Origin: JBGPLJ01 sp035644395
GTDB taxonomy: Bacteria; Pseudomonadota; Gammaproteobacteria; Steroidobacterales; Steroidobacteraceae
DNA length: 64,000 nt
Direction of reading: 5' to 3'
Assembly (NCBI GenBank): GCA_035644395.1
Contig: DASQOR010000043.1
Location: 112,891 to 176,890, forward strand
Shown here: in pieces, positions 25,129 through 37,879 of the stretch
Position numbering within the stretch: position 1 is the first letter of the stretch
How the letters are laid out: every line of letters starts with the position of its first letter
The notes under the pieces: model-generated
Databases searched by the model: none
What the model was told of the DNA's origin: nothing
Seen by the model: only the letters and a program-made list of their open reading frames with translations
Program-made: the position numbers and the translations under genes

Positions 25129-26078
25129 CAGGCGCTGTCGACGAACGCTTTCACCACCCGGGTCCAGGCGCGGGCGAGATTGCGCCGGTTGTAGCCGCCG
25201 CCGCCCATGCCGAGGACGCGGCCATGGCCGAACTCGTCGGCCAGGACGCAGAGCCGGGCCGCGGCGTGCGCATGTGCCGCTTCGGTGAAACAAAGGTGCG
25301 TGATGGGGTCGCCCTCGAGACTGTCCGCGCCGCACTGGAAGAGGATGAATTCCGGGCGCTGAGCTCGCAGATAGGTCTCGATCCGTTCCCAGGCGACGTG
25401 GAAGTCCTCATCGGTCGCTCCGGGCGGCAGCGGCAGATTCAATTTCGTTCCCGTCGCCCGGCCTGTGCCAGTCTCTTCGGCGGCCCCGGTACCCGGATAA
25501 AGGTAGCGCCCGTCCTCGTGAATGTCGGCAAAGCCGATGTCCGGATCGTCCTCGAAGCCGTAGAAGACGCCGTCCCCATGGTGGGCATCGATGTCGACGT
25601 AGGCCACGCGCTGCAAGCCGTGCTGGCGGCGCAGCGCTTCCGCCGCGACTCCGCAGTCATTGAAGACGCAGAAACCGGCGGCATGGCTGCGCGACGCATG
25701 GTGCAGGCCCGCGATGGGTATGAATGCGCGACGGCAGTCGCCGCGCATGATCGCCTCGACCGCGGTCAACGTCGCGCCGACTACGTTGCTTGCCGCCTCG
25801 TAGACGCCCCGAAACGCAGGCGTATCCCCCGCGTCGAGGTAACCCTGCCCCGTCGCGGAGCGCTCGATGACGAGGTCGACGTAGCGCGGATTGTGAAAGA
25901 GCTCGAGCTCGTCGCGGGTCGCCGTTCGCGGCTCCAGCCACGCCAGCGAGGAGTCGAGTCCCTCCTGCCGCACTTCGCGAAGGAACACGTCGTGGCGATC
26001 GGGCCCGAATGGATGCCCTTCGCCGAATCCGTAGCGGGCGATCTTCTCCCCCGCCACCAGGCCGACCTTCGCAGTCAT
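25128..26078 (-). CDS. Histone deacetylase family protein (AcuC/HDAC-like)
   Basis: A zinc-dependent deacetylase fold of 316 aa. Zinc-site and charge-relay motifs are present: IAGLHHASRSHAAGFCVFND (about 125-144) with the paired histidines, AYVDIDAHHGDGVFYGF (about 157-173), and GADSLEGDPI near residue 255 with the third zinc aspartate. GMGGGGYN marks the C-terminal glycine loop. Substrates of bacterial members include acetylated proteins (AcuC) and small amides; which applies here is not evident. The start at 26078 follows from homology at MTAKVGLVAGEKIARYGFG. It is divergent from ettA and its stop abuts the repeat at 25057-25128. Confidence 0.87.
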   Translation of the reverse strand: MTAKVGLVAGEKIARYGFGEGHPFGPDRHDVFLREVRQEGLDSSLAWLEPRTATRDELELFHNPRYVDLVIERSATGQGYLDAGDTPAFRGVYEAASNVVGATLTAVEAIMRGDCRRAFIPIAGLHHASRSHAAGFCVFNDCGVAAEALRRQHGLQRVAYVDIDAHHGDGVFYGFEDDPDIGFADIHEDGRYLYPGTGAAEETGTGRATGTKLNLPLPPGATDEDFHVAWERIETYLRAQRPEFILFQCGADSLEGDPITHLCFTEAAHAHAAARLCVLADEFGHGRVLGMGGGGYNRRNLARAWTRVVKAFVDSA

Positions 26079-26187
26079 GGCGCGAGCGTAGCACAGGGTA
26101 TCGGCAGGCCCTTTGCGGCTATGGCGGAGGGCCGGTTCCTCCGGGATAATGCGCGCCCCTTTTCGATCCGGCATTCACGACAAATTC

Positions 26188-27839
<1,652 letters not shown>

Positions 27840-27861
<22 letters not shown>

Positions 27862-28667
27862 CCCGCGATCACCGCGTCGACCATATCGCCAAAGACTTCC
27901 TTCAGGAGCCGCTGCATCTTGAGGAACGGCGGACTGCCGATCGCCGTGGCCGGCTCCCCTTCCGTCATGTAGAGCCGCTGGCACATCTCGATCTGCAGCG
28001 TCTGCACGACGTCGCCGCCGCCGTAATGCGCCGTGATGTAGCCACCCTTGTACGGCGCGTTGCGGCTCACTTTCAGGCGCCTCAGGACGAAGGCGCCTTC
28101 AACGAGGTCGGTAAACCAGGGATCGCAGGTCGTGCCGTCCCGATCGCCAAGAAATACATCCTCGATGAGCGCCCCGTGCAGGCGATTGGCGCGCGACTCG
28201 ACGCTGTGCGCGTCGATGAGATAGCAGTGACCGAACCGGGCGATCTTGTCATCGAGCCGGCGGCGGATCGCCGCGTGATACGGCGCGTGAAATTGCTTGA
28301 TACGACGCGCGACTTCGTCCACGGACGGCGGCTTCGCGTAGACCGGTTCGCCCTGGAAAGTCTCGAGCGGGACCAGGGTCGTCTCGAAACGGCCCGGGTA
28401 GAGGGGCTTCTGCTCCGGCGGACGATTGAGATCGACGACGAAGCGGTGGTAACTCGCATGAATCACGTCGATGCCGAGGCCCGGAAGGAATTCATAGAGA
28501 GCATCGAGATGCCAGTCCGCCATGGCGCCGGCACGCATCGCGTCCGAAGCGAGATCGCGCGCGATTTCCGGCGGAATCCTGAGACCCGTGTGCGGGATGC
28601 TCACGAGCACGGGCAGCTCCTCGGCAACCGCCGGACGATAGACGAAAGGCTGGGTCTGTGCGCTCAC
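27840..28667 (-). CDS. hutG: N-formylglutamate deformylase
   Basis: N-formylglutamate amidohydrolase, 275 aa, the last step of the five-step histidine pathway: N-formylglutamate to glutamate and formate. Conserved blocks are VSIPHTGLRIP near residue 22, DWHLDALYEF near 50, SYHRFVVDLNRP near 72, IDAHSV near 148 and ITAHYGGG near 210. It is the amidohydrolase type and not the arginase-like formiminoglutamase that shares the name HutG in other bacteria. The start is GTG 28667 with a weak ribosome-binding site, six bases after hutF, so translation probably depends on hutF. The 3' end overlaps ettA by 22 bases. Confidence 0.92.
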
Positions 28668-28673
28668 AGGGAC

Positions 28674-29996
28674 TCAGGCGAGAAGTTCCCGCATCACGCG
28701 GGCGAACCGTGACGAGGCGGCGCCGCGTGCGGGCGACGCGGCGCGTTCATGCCGTACTCCGCCGACGTAGGCGTGCGAAATATCGGCGGCGCTGCCCCCG
28801 ATGAGCCAGGCATCGAGCCAGCAATCGGGCGCAAGACCGCCGAATACCGGCGCTTCGTGATCGAGTACAACGAGATCCGCATGGCACCCTGCCGCTATCG
28901 TGCCGACTCGCTGTCCAAGAGCGCCGCCGCCACAGCGGGCGGCGTGCGCCCATGCGCAGGTTGCGGGCGACGGGCCGCCGAGCCGCACGCGTCGCTCGAG
29001 GCGCAGGCGCTGGCCGTGTTCGGCGAGCCTCAACTCCTCCACCGCATCGATGCGGGCGTTGCTGTCGGAACCGATGGCGAAGCGCCCGCCCGCCAGGAAA
29101 AATTCCGCTGCGGGGAAGAAGCCGTCGCCGAGCTGCGCCTCGGTCAGTGGGCAGAGGATGACGTTCGCTCCGCTCGCGCGGATGAGCTCGATCTCGTGCG
29201 TGCTCGCGTGCGTTGCGTGCACGAGCTGCCACTCGGGACCGAGGCCGACTTCTTCGTTGAGCGCCTCGATCGGCGAGCGCCCGTAGAACTGCTTGCACTC
29301 CTCCACTTCGCGACGCTGCTCGCTGATATGGATGTGCACCGGCGGTTTGTCGCCCTGCCAGCGCGCAAGGCCCTCCCACAGGGCGCGCAACGATTCGAAC
29401 GGCACCGCGCGCAGCGAATGAGGCGCGACACCCAGGTGGCAGCGTTCGCGCAGCATGCGCACGAATTCCAGGTACTCGGGCACGGATTCATGGATGAATC
29501 GCCGCTGCTCCTTGAGCGCCGGGCGCTCGAAGCCGCCGCGCTGATACAGGACCGGCAGCAATGTCAGCCGAATCCCCGCCGTGCGCGCGGCCGAGATGAT
29601 CGCCTGCGCCATCTCGACGCCCTTGTGGCCGTCCGGCAGGTGGTGCAGGTAGTGAAACTCGGCGACGCTGGTGTAGCCGCCCGCGAGCATTTCGCGAAAG
29701 GCCTGTCCGGCGACGATTTCGAGCTGCTCGGGCGTAATCCGGCCCGCGATTGCATACATCGTGTCGCGCCAGGTCCAGAACGACCCTGCATCGCCGGCGT
29801 CGCGCACGCCGACGAGCGCCCGCTGGAAGGCGTGGCTGTGCGCGTTCGGCATGCCAGGAACGGCGAATACGCCGTCGTATGGCGCTTCGGCAGGCTCGAT
29901 CGCCGTTATCACGCCTGCCTCATCGACGGCAAGACGCCGGCCGTGCTCGAGGCCTTCCGGCGTCAGTAGATATTCAAAAGCGAGGCTCGACGTCAT
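28674..29996 (-). CDS. hutF: Formimidoylglutamate deiminase
   Basis: HutF, 440 aa, an amidohydrolase-superfamily enzyme that converts N-formimidoyl-L-glutamate to N-formylglutamate and ammonia. The first metal motif is GMPNAHSHAFQRA near residue 50. SVAEFHYLHHLPDG near 112, HIHISEQRREVEECKQF near 225, VHATHAST near 259 and AIGSDSNARI near 305 follow in the usual order. With the deformylase downstream it forms the HutF-HutG branch instead of direct hydrolysis to formamide. It is divergent from hutI with only 50 bases between the two starts, so promoters for both directions must be compact or lie inside coding sequence. Confidence 0.95.
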   Translation of the reverse strand: MTSSLAFEYLLTPEGLEHGRRLAVDEAGVITAIEPAEAPYDGVFAVPGMPNAHSHAFQRALVGVRDAGDAGSFWTWRDTMYAIAGRITPEQLEIVAGQAFREMLAGGYTSVAEFHYLHHLPDGHKGVEMAQAIISAARTAGIRLTLLPVLYQRGGFERPALKEQRRFIHESVPEYLEFVRMLRERCHLGVAPHSLRAVPFESLRALWEGLARWQGDKPPVHIHISEQRREVEECKQFYGRSPIEALNEEVGLGPEWQLVHATHASTHEIELIRASGANVILCPLTEAQLGDGFFPAAEFFLAGGRFAIGSDSNARIDAVEELRLAEHGQRLRLERRVRLGGPSPATCAWAHAARCGGGALGQRVGTIAAGCHADLVVLDHEAPVFGGLAPDCWLDAWLIGGSAADISHAYVGGVRHERAASPARGAASSRFARVMRELLA

Positions 29997-30046
29997 ACGC
30001 TGTCACCCATGAACGCTTCGATGGGTCTGCCGGCGCCCGAAAGCTG

Positions 30047-31222
30047 ATGTTCGATCTCGTTATCGACAATGCGCGATTGTACCCGATGGCCGGCGGCGCA
30101 GGCCGCGCGCCCGCCCGCTCCCTCGCGGTGTCGGACGGCCGAATCGCCGGATTCGACTTGCCGGGGCCGGCGCGACTGCGGGTCGACGCCGGCGATCGCC
30201 TCGTGCTGCCCGGCTTCATCGATTGTCACACGCACGCGGTCTATGCAGGCGACCGCATGCATGAGCGGGAACGACGTCGCGCAGGCGCAAGCTACGCCGA
30301 GATCGCCGCGGCGGGAGGCGGCATTCTCTCTACCATGCGTGCCGTCCGCGCAGCGACGCTCGAGCAGCTATGCAGCGCATCCCGGCCGCGCCTCGAGGCC
30401 CTTGCGCGCGAAGGCGTGACGACGGTCGAGGTCAAGAGCGGCTACGGCCTCGACCTCGACAGCGAACTCAAGATGCTGGAGGCCGTCGCTCGCCTGCGGC
30501 AGGACGTCGGCGTCGATTTGATCGGCACTTGCCTCGCCGCACATGCGGTACCACCGGAGATGACTCGCGCCGCCTATGTCGATTTCATCGTCGACATCCT
30601 GCTGCCGGCCGTGCATGCGCACGGGCTCGCGCGCGCGGTCGACGCATATATCGAGCACATCGCATTTGATCTCAACGATGCCCAGCGGGTGTTCGAGGCT
30701 GCGCAGCGGCTCGGTTTCGTCATCCACGCGCATTGCGAACAGCTGTCGCTCATGGGCGCAAGCGAACTCGCCGCGCGGCTGGGGGCGCGCTCGGTGAGTC
30801 ATCTCGAGCACCTCGACGCCCGAGGCGTCGAATCTCTCGCGCGTCACGGCACCATCGCGGTGCTGCTGCCGGGTGCGTTCTATTGCCTCAACGAAACCCG
30901 GCGGCCGCCGATCGCGGCGCTCAGAAATGCGCGGGTACCGATGGCTGTTGCCACCGATCTGAACCCGGGAACGTCACCCGTCGCGAGCCTCCTCACTGCC
31001 ATGCACATGGCGGCGACGCTGTTCGGGCTCACGACCGACGAGGTCCTGCTTGGCGTCACGGCACATGCGGCTCGCGCACTCGGGCTCGAGGACCGCGGTC
31101 GTCTCGAAGCGGGCCTGCGCGCCGACTTCACCTTGTGGGATCTGGCGGAACCCGCGATGCTGACGTATCAGCTCGGCGGCCTCGCGCCGAGCGCCGTCTA
31201 TGTGGAAGGCAAGCGTCTATGA
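30047..31222 (+). CDS. hutI: Imidazolonepropionase
   Basis: HutI, 391 aa, hydrolyses 4-imidazolone-5-propanoate to N-formimidoyl-L-glutamate. The metal-binding HxH is in FIDCHTHAVYAG near residue 60. TTVEVKSGYGLDLDSELKML near 120, FVIHAHCEQLSLMGA near 220, HLEHLD and VATDLNPGTSPVASLL near 300 are family motifs. ATG 30047 is chosen as the first methionine with homology; the frame is open from 29750 but those codons are antisense to hutF. The stop overlaps the hutH start as ATGA. Confidence 0.95.
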   Translation: MFDLVIDNARLYPMAGGAGRAPARSLAVSDGRIAGFDLPGPARLRVDAGDRLVLPGFIDCHTHAVYAGDRMHERERRRAGASYAEIAAAGGGILSTMRAVRAATLEQLCSASRPRLEALAREGVTTVEVKSGYGLDLDSELKMLEAVARLRQDVGVDLIGTCLAAHAVPPEMTRAAYVDFIVDILLPAVHAHGLARAVDAYIEHIAFDLNDAQRVFEAAQRLGFVIHAHCEQLSLMGASELAARLGARSVSHLEHLDARGVESLARHGTIAVLLPGAFYCLNETRRPPIAALRNARVPMAVATDLNPGTSPVASLLTAMHMAATLFGLTTDEVLLGVTAHAARALGLEDRGRLEAGLRADFTLWDLAEPAMLTYQLGGLAPSAVYVEGKRL

Positions 31223-32727
31223 CTGTCGACATCGCACTCACCGGCCGCGACCTGTCGCTCGTGGACCTCGATCGCGCCGGCGCGCCCGGCGTACGGGCGA
31301 GCGTTGCGCAAGCGGCACGCGAGCGGATGGAAGCCACCCGGCGGACGGTCGAGCAGGCGGTTGCCAGCGGCCGAGTGAGCTATGGCATCACGACCGGATT
31401 CGGCGCGTTTGCGAATCGCCAGATCCCGGCGCCGAAGGTGAAGGAGCTGCAACTCAATCTCGTCCGCAGCCACGCCTGCGGCGTCGGCGAACCGCTCGCC
31501 CCGGCGACCGTGCGTCGCCTCATGCTGCTCAAGGCGAACAATCTTGCGGCGGGCTATTCGGGCGTTCGCCCGGCGGTCGTCGACACGCTCCTCAAGATGC
31601 TCGCCGCCGACGTGCTGCCGGTCATCCCGGGCCGGGGTTCGGTCGGCGCCTCGGGCGACCTCGCGCCGCTTGCGCACCTGGCCCTCGCGCTCATCGGCGA
31701 AGGTTCGGCGGTGCAGGGCGATCGCCGCCTCGAGGGCACTCAAGTGAACGACGCCGCCGGCACGAAGGCGCTGGTGCTGGAAGCGAAAGAAGGCCTCGCG
31801 CTTGTCAATGGCACGCAGCTGAGCACGGTGCTCGCCGCGGAAGGACTGGCGCTCGCCGATAATCTGCTGCGCTCGGCGATCACGGTCGGGGCGCTCACGG
31901 TGGAAGCACTCGCCGGCAGCCACGCGCCTTTCGACGCCAGGATCCATGACGTGCGCGGCCAGCGCGGCCAGCAACAAGTTGCCGCGCTCTTTCGCCGCTA
32001 CCTGACGCAGAGCGAGATCAAGCAGAGCCACGAGCAATGCGACCGTGTGCAGGACCCATACGCCGTGCGCTGCATGCCGCAGGTTTTCGGCACGGTTTTC
32101 GATGCGATCGCGTTCGCCCGGGGCATCGTCGCAGGCGAGCTGAACGGGGTCTCCGACAATCCGCTGATCTTCGGCGACGACATCCTGTCGGGCGGGAATT
32201 TCCACGCGGCGCCGCTCGCGCTCGTCAGCGACCTGCTGGCGATCGTCCTCACGGATCTCGCGAGCATGTCGGAGCGACGCACCGACCTCCTCGACCGGCG
32301 CGTCAATCCCAATCTCAACATGTTCCTGACGAGCGAGCCCGGCGTCGAATCGGGCTTCATGATCGCGCACGTGACGGCGGCGGCGCTGGCGTCGGAAAAC
32401 AAGACGCTCGCCCATCCCGCCTCCATCGACAACATCCCGACCTCGGCCGGGCAGGAGGATCACGTGTCGATGGCGCCCTGGGCGGGCCACAAGCTGCGGC
32501 GGATCTGTGACAACTGCCATCACATCCTCGCGATCGAGCTGCTCGCCGCGGCCCACGCGATCGATGCGATGCGCCCGCTCAAGACCTCCATGCCGCTGGA
32601 GGCCGTGCACGCGAAAGTGCGCCGGCTTGTGCCCTACAACCCGCGCGATCACCGCCTCGACCGGCCGATCGGAACGCTCGCCGCGGCGCTCGAGAGTGGT
32701 GCATTCACTACCGCCGATTCCGGCTAG
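31219..32727 (+). CDS. hutH: Histidine ammonia-lyase
   Basis: HutH, 502 aa, releases ammonia from histidine to give urocanate, opening histidine degradation. The Ala144-Ser145-Gly146 triad in GSVGASGDLAPLAHLAL cyclises into the MIO cofactor. SYGITTGFGAFAN near residue 54, VNGTQLST near 195 and SDNPLIFG near 310 are the other active-site blocks. It is coupled to hutI by a four-base overlap. The next enzyme, urocanate hydratase, is not adjacent: it lies 3.5 kb further on the opposite strand. Confidence 0.97.
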   Translation: MTVDIALTGRDLSLVDLDRAGAPGVRASVAQAARERMEATRRTVEQAVASGRVSYGITTGFGAFANRQIPAPKVKELQLNLVRSHACGVGEPLAPATVRRLMLLKANNLAAGYSGVRPAVVDTLLKMLAADVLPVIPGRGSVGASGDLAPLAHLALALIGEGSAVQGDRRLEGTQVNDAAGTKALVLEAKEGLALVNGTQLSTVLAAEGLALADNLLRSAITVGALTVEALAGSHAPFDARIHDVRGQRGQQQVAALFRRYLTQSEIKQSHEQCDRVQDPYAVRCMPQVFGTVFDAIAFARGIVAGELNGVSDNPLIFGDDILSGGNFHAAPLALVSDLLAIVLTDLASMSERRTDLLDRRVNPNLNMFLTSEPGVESGFMIAHVTAAALASENKTLAHPASIDNIPTSAGQEDHVSMAPWAGHKLRRICDNCHHILAIELLAAAHAIDAMRPLKTSMPLEAVHAKVRRLVPYNPRDHRLDRPIGTLAAALESGAFTTADSG

Positions 32728-32787
32728 CGTTCGCGCTGATCATCGCGGGAAATTTCAGCTACACTCGCTTTCCTAGGGGAAAAGCGC

Positions 32788-33504
32788 ATGTCGGTTCATA
32801 TCGACGTCAATAACCGGCTCAACCACGACCAGGAACATAATCTGGCGATCACCTGCCCGCATTGCCAGGTGTTCTCGCACATTACCGCGATCGCCGTGCC
32901 CTCCTTCGCCGCGCTCTCGGCGAACAAGCCGAAGCACGTCGGTGTCGTCTACCGGTGCGATGCCTGCAACGAGCCGGTCTTCCTGCGCTACACCGCCAAG
33001 GTATATGCCGCGAACCGCGTGGAGCTCTCGAGTCACTTCGTCGAGATCGAGCGCGCCCGCGAGAAATTCACGTTCACGTACCTGCCCGAGGAAGTCGAGG
33101 AACTCTTCAAGGAAGCGCTCAGCTGCTACACGGCGGGCTGCCTCAATGCCTTTGCGTCGATGTGCCGCAGGGTCGCGCAGGCGGTGTTCGCGAACCTCGG
33201 CGAGGCCGGCAAGCTCCAGGTGTACGATCAGCTGAACGAAGTGCGCGACATGGCGGAGGTCGACGCGGGCACCTTTGCCGACATCAAGACGATCCTCTTC
33301 AGCCGCGACAGCGATTCGCCGACGCCCATGCCGCTGCCGGATGCCTACCAGGCCGGGATGCTCCTCGAAGTCATGAAGGACATGCTCTACCAGGTCTACA
33401 TCCGCAAGGGCCGCATGCAGCAGGCGATGATGGTCCGCCGCTTCTTCGCGGACGAGGCGAACAAGGTCACGCCGATCTCCTCGGTCACGCGCACTGGCGC
33501 CTGA
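32788..33504 (+). CDS. DUF4145 protein with N-terminal zinc-ribbon-like motif
   Basis: A soluble protein of 238 aa with a putative zinc site made by Cys23/Cys26 (TCPHC) and Cys57/Cys60 (RCDAC), followed by a helical DUF4145-type region (about 95-230) containing YLPEEVEELFKEALSCYTAGCLNAFASMCRR. DUF4145 is found alone and fused to restriction, nuclease or signalling modules; its function is not known. The gene starts 60 bases after hutH and ends at a strong terminator shared with the TonB receptor gene. Membership of the histidine locus is only positional. Confidence 0.75.
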   Translation: MSVHIDVNNRLNHDQEHNLAITCPHCQVFSHITAIAVPSFAALSANKPKHVGVVYRCDACNEPVFLRYTAKVYAANRVELSSHFVEIERAREKFTFTYLPEEVEELFKEALSCYTAGCLNAFASMCRRVAQAVFANLGEAGKLQVYDQLNEVRDMAEVDAGTFADIKTILFSRDSDSPTPMPLPDAYQAGMLLEVMKDMLYQVYIRKGRMQQAMMVRRFFADEANKVTPISSVTRTGA

Positions 33505-33529
33505 GCCGCCCGAAGCGCCCGCGAAAAAC

Positions 33530-33565
33530 AAAGCCCCGGCAGGCTCGCGCCTGCCGGGGCTTTTT
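33530..33565. terminator. Bidirectional rho-independent terminator
   Basis: GCCCCGGCAGG (33533-33543) and CCTGCCGGGGC (33550-33560) form a perfect 11-bp stem with a six-base loop, flanked by AAA on the left and TTTTT on the right. It ends the DUF4145 transcript rightward and can serve the TonB receptor gene leftward. Confidence 0.92.
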
Positions 33566-33602
33566 CTATCGACCGATCGCTTTCGACCGATGGCCGTCGC
33601 GA

Positions 33603-36023
<2,421 letters not shown>

Positions 36024-36108
36024 GGGGCCCCCTTCCTGGAATGACAACGAATGTCTGAACCGGCGCAAACCAGGCGAACAACTGTTGGATTTGCGCCACG
36101 GTGGTCGA

Positions 36109-36170
36109 AGCCTATTGCATGGAAAGGCCCGAGACAAGACTTGACGGGACAAATTGCGTGACAAACGCAA
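36109..36170 (-). promoter_or_regulatory. Candidate promoter and palindrome ahead of TonB receptor
   Basis: On the minus strand TTGTCT (36132-36137) and TAGGCT (36109-36114) are 17 bases apart and could form a weak sigma-70 promoter. Just upstream, TTGCGT-N5-ACGCAA (36154-36170) is a perfect short inverted repeat that could be an operator. Both are weak calls from sequence alone. Confidence 0.25.
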
Positions 36171-36186
36171 CTGTCGCGTCCACGCA

Positions 36187-37860
36187 TCACTTGGGCGGAT
36201 TCAGCATCGGGAGGTCGAGCCCGCGCTCGCGCGCGATGTCGATGGCGCGCTCGTAGCCGGCGTCTGCGTGACGCATGACGCCGGAGCCCGGATCGTTCGT
36301 CAGGACGCGCTCGAGCGCCGCCTGCGCCCGTTCACTGCCATCGGCAACGATCACGACGCCCGCATGCAGGGAATAGCCCATGCCGACGCCCCCGCCATGA
36401 TGGAAGCTCACCCACGAAGCGCCCCCCGCCGTGTTGAGCAACGCATTGAGCACCGGCCAGTCGGCAACCGCGTCCGATCCGTCGCGCATGCCTTCCGTCT
36501 CACGATAGGGCGACGCGACCGACCCCGAGTCCAGGTGGTCGCGGCCGATGACAATCGGCGCCTTCAATTCACCCTGGCGCACCATCTCGTTGAAGGCGAG
36601 ACCGAGCCGGTGGCGTTCCTTGTAGCCGAGCCAGCAGATACGCGCGGGCAGGCCCTGGAAGCGAATGCGCTTGCTCGCATGATCGAGCCAGCGATGCAGA
36701 TCCTGCTTGTGCGGGAAGAGCTCGCGGGCTTTCGCGTCCGTCCGGGCGATGTCCTCGGGGTCGCCGGATAGCGCGACCCAGCGAAAGGGCCCCATGCCCT
36801 CGCAAAAGAGCGGCCGCACGTACAGCGGCACAAAGCCCTTGAAGTCGAAGGCGTTCGCAACGCCTGCGTCGCGCGCCATGGCGCGGATGTTGTTGCCGTA
36901 GTCGAATGTGGGAATGCCACGCGCCTGAAAGCCGAGCATGGCGCGCACCTGCACGGCCATCGAGGCTTTCGAGCGCTCCACGTACTGCTTCGGATCGTCG
37001 GCGCGCAGCCGCGCCGCCTGCTCGAGCGAAAACCCGACCGGCACGTAGCCGTTCAGCGGATCGTGCGCCGAGGTCTGATCGGTCACGAGCTGCGGCTGCA
37101 CCTTGCCCGCAAGAATCTGTGGAAATATTTCGGCGGCGTTGCCGAGCAGCCCGATCGAGATGGCCTGCCCTTTCGCAAGCGCCGCATCGAGCATCGCGAA
37201 TGCATCGGGCAGCGAATCCGCGCGCCGGTCGAGATAGCCGGTGCGCAGGCGCATATCGATGCGCGTGACATCGACTTCCACCGAGATCGAGGCGAGGCCG
37301 GCAAAACTCGCGGCGAGCGGTTGCGCACCGCCCATGCCGCCGAGCCCGCCGGTCAGCAGCCACTTGCCGGTCGCGTCGCCGCGATAATGCTGGCGCACGG
37401 CCTCGGCGAAGGTTTCATAGGTTCCCTGCACGATGCCCTGCGAGCCGATGTAGATCCACGAGCCCGCGGTCATCTGGCCGAACATCATCAGGCCCTTGCG
37501 GTCGAGCTCGAAGAAATGATCCCAGCTCGCCCAGTGGCCGACGAGATTGGAGTTCGCGAGCAGCACGCGCGGTGCCGCCGCGTGCGTGCGGAAGACGCCG
37601 ACCGGCTTGCCGGACTGGATGAGCAAGGTTTCCTCGTCACCGAGGCGCCGCAGCGTCGCGACGATTGCATCGAAGCACTCCCAGTTGCGCGCCGCCCGGC
37701 CGATGCCGCCGTACACCACGAGCTCGTGCGGATTCTCCGCGACTTCGGGGTCCAGATTGTTGTGCAACATGCGTAGCGCCGCTTCCTGCACCCAGCCCCG
37801 GCAAGTGAGAGTCGATCCGCGCGGCGCGTGCAGCGTCACGTCACGTTTGCGAGTGGTCAT
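36187..37860 (-). CDS. hutU: Urocanate hydratase
   Basis: Urocanase, 557 aa, adds water to urocanate with tightly bound NAD+ to give imidazolonepropionate. The NAD-binding GLGGMGGAQPLAASFAG lies near residues 173-190. LPARICWLGYKERHR near 408 contains the conserved active-site cysteine. VGHWASWDHFFELD and SFHHGGGVGMGYS are further blocks. It completes the hut enzyme set in this window but is transcribed separately from hutH, hutI, hutF and the deformylase, and lies only 19 bases after purL. A TonB receptor gene follows on the same strand. No HutC-like repressor is visible. Confidence 0.97.
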   Translation of the reverse strand: MTTRKRDVTLHAPRGSTLTCRGWVQEAALRMLHNNLDPEVAENPHELVVYGGIGRAARNWECFDAIVATLRRLGDEETLLIQSGKPVGVFRTHAAAPRVLLANSNLVGHWASWDHFFELDRKGLMMFGQMTAGSWIYIGSQGIVQGTYETFAEAVRQHYRGDATGKWLLTGGLGGMGGAQPLAASFAGLASISVEVDVTRIDMRLRTGYLDRRADSLPDAFAMLDAALAKGQAISIGLLGNAAEIFPQILAGKVQPQLVTDQTSAHDPLNGYVPVGFSLEQAARLRADDPKQYVERSKASMAVQVRAMLGFQARGIPTFDYGNNIRAMARDAGVANAFDFKGFVPLYVRPLFCEGMGPFRWVALSGDPEDIARTDAKARELFPHKQDLHRWLDHASKRIRFQGLPARICWLGYKERHRLGLAFNEMVRQGELKAPIVIGRDHLDSGSVASPYRETEGMRDGSDAVADWPVLNALLNTAGGASWVSFHHGGGVGMGYSLHAGVVIVADGSERAQAALERVLTNDPGSGVMRHADAGYERAIDIARERGLDLPMLNPPK

Positions 37861-37879
37861 CGAGTCTCCTCACGATCCC

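Noticed and set aside
29997..30046. HutC operator between hutF and hutI
   Set aside because: The 50-base space has no TGTATATACA-like palindrome.
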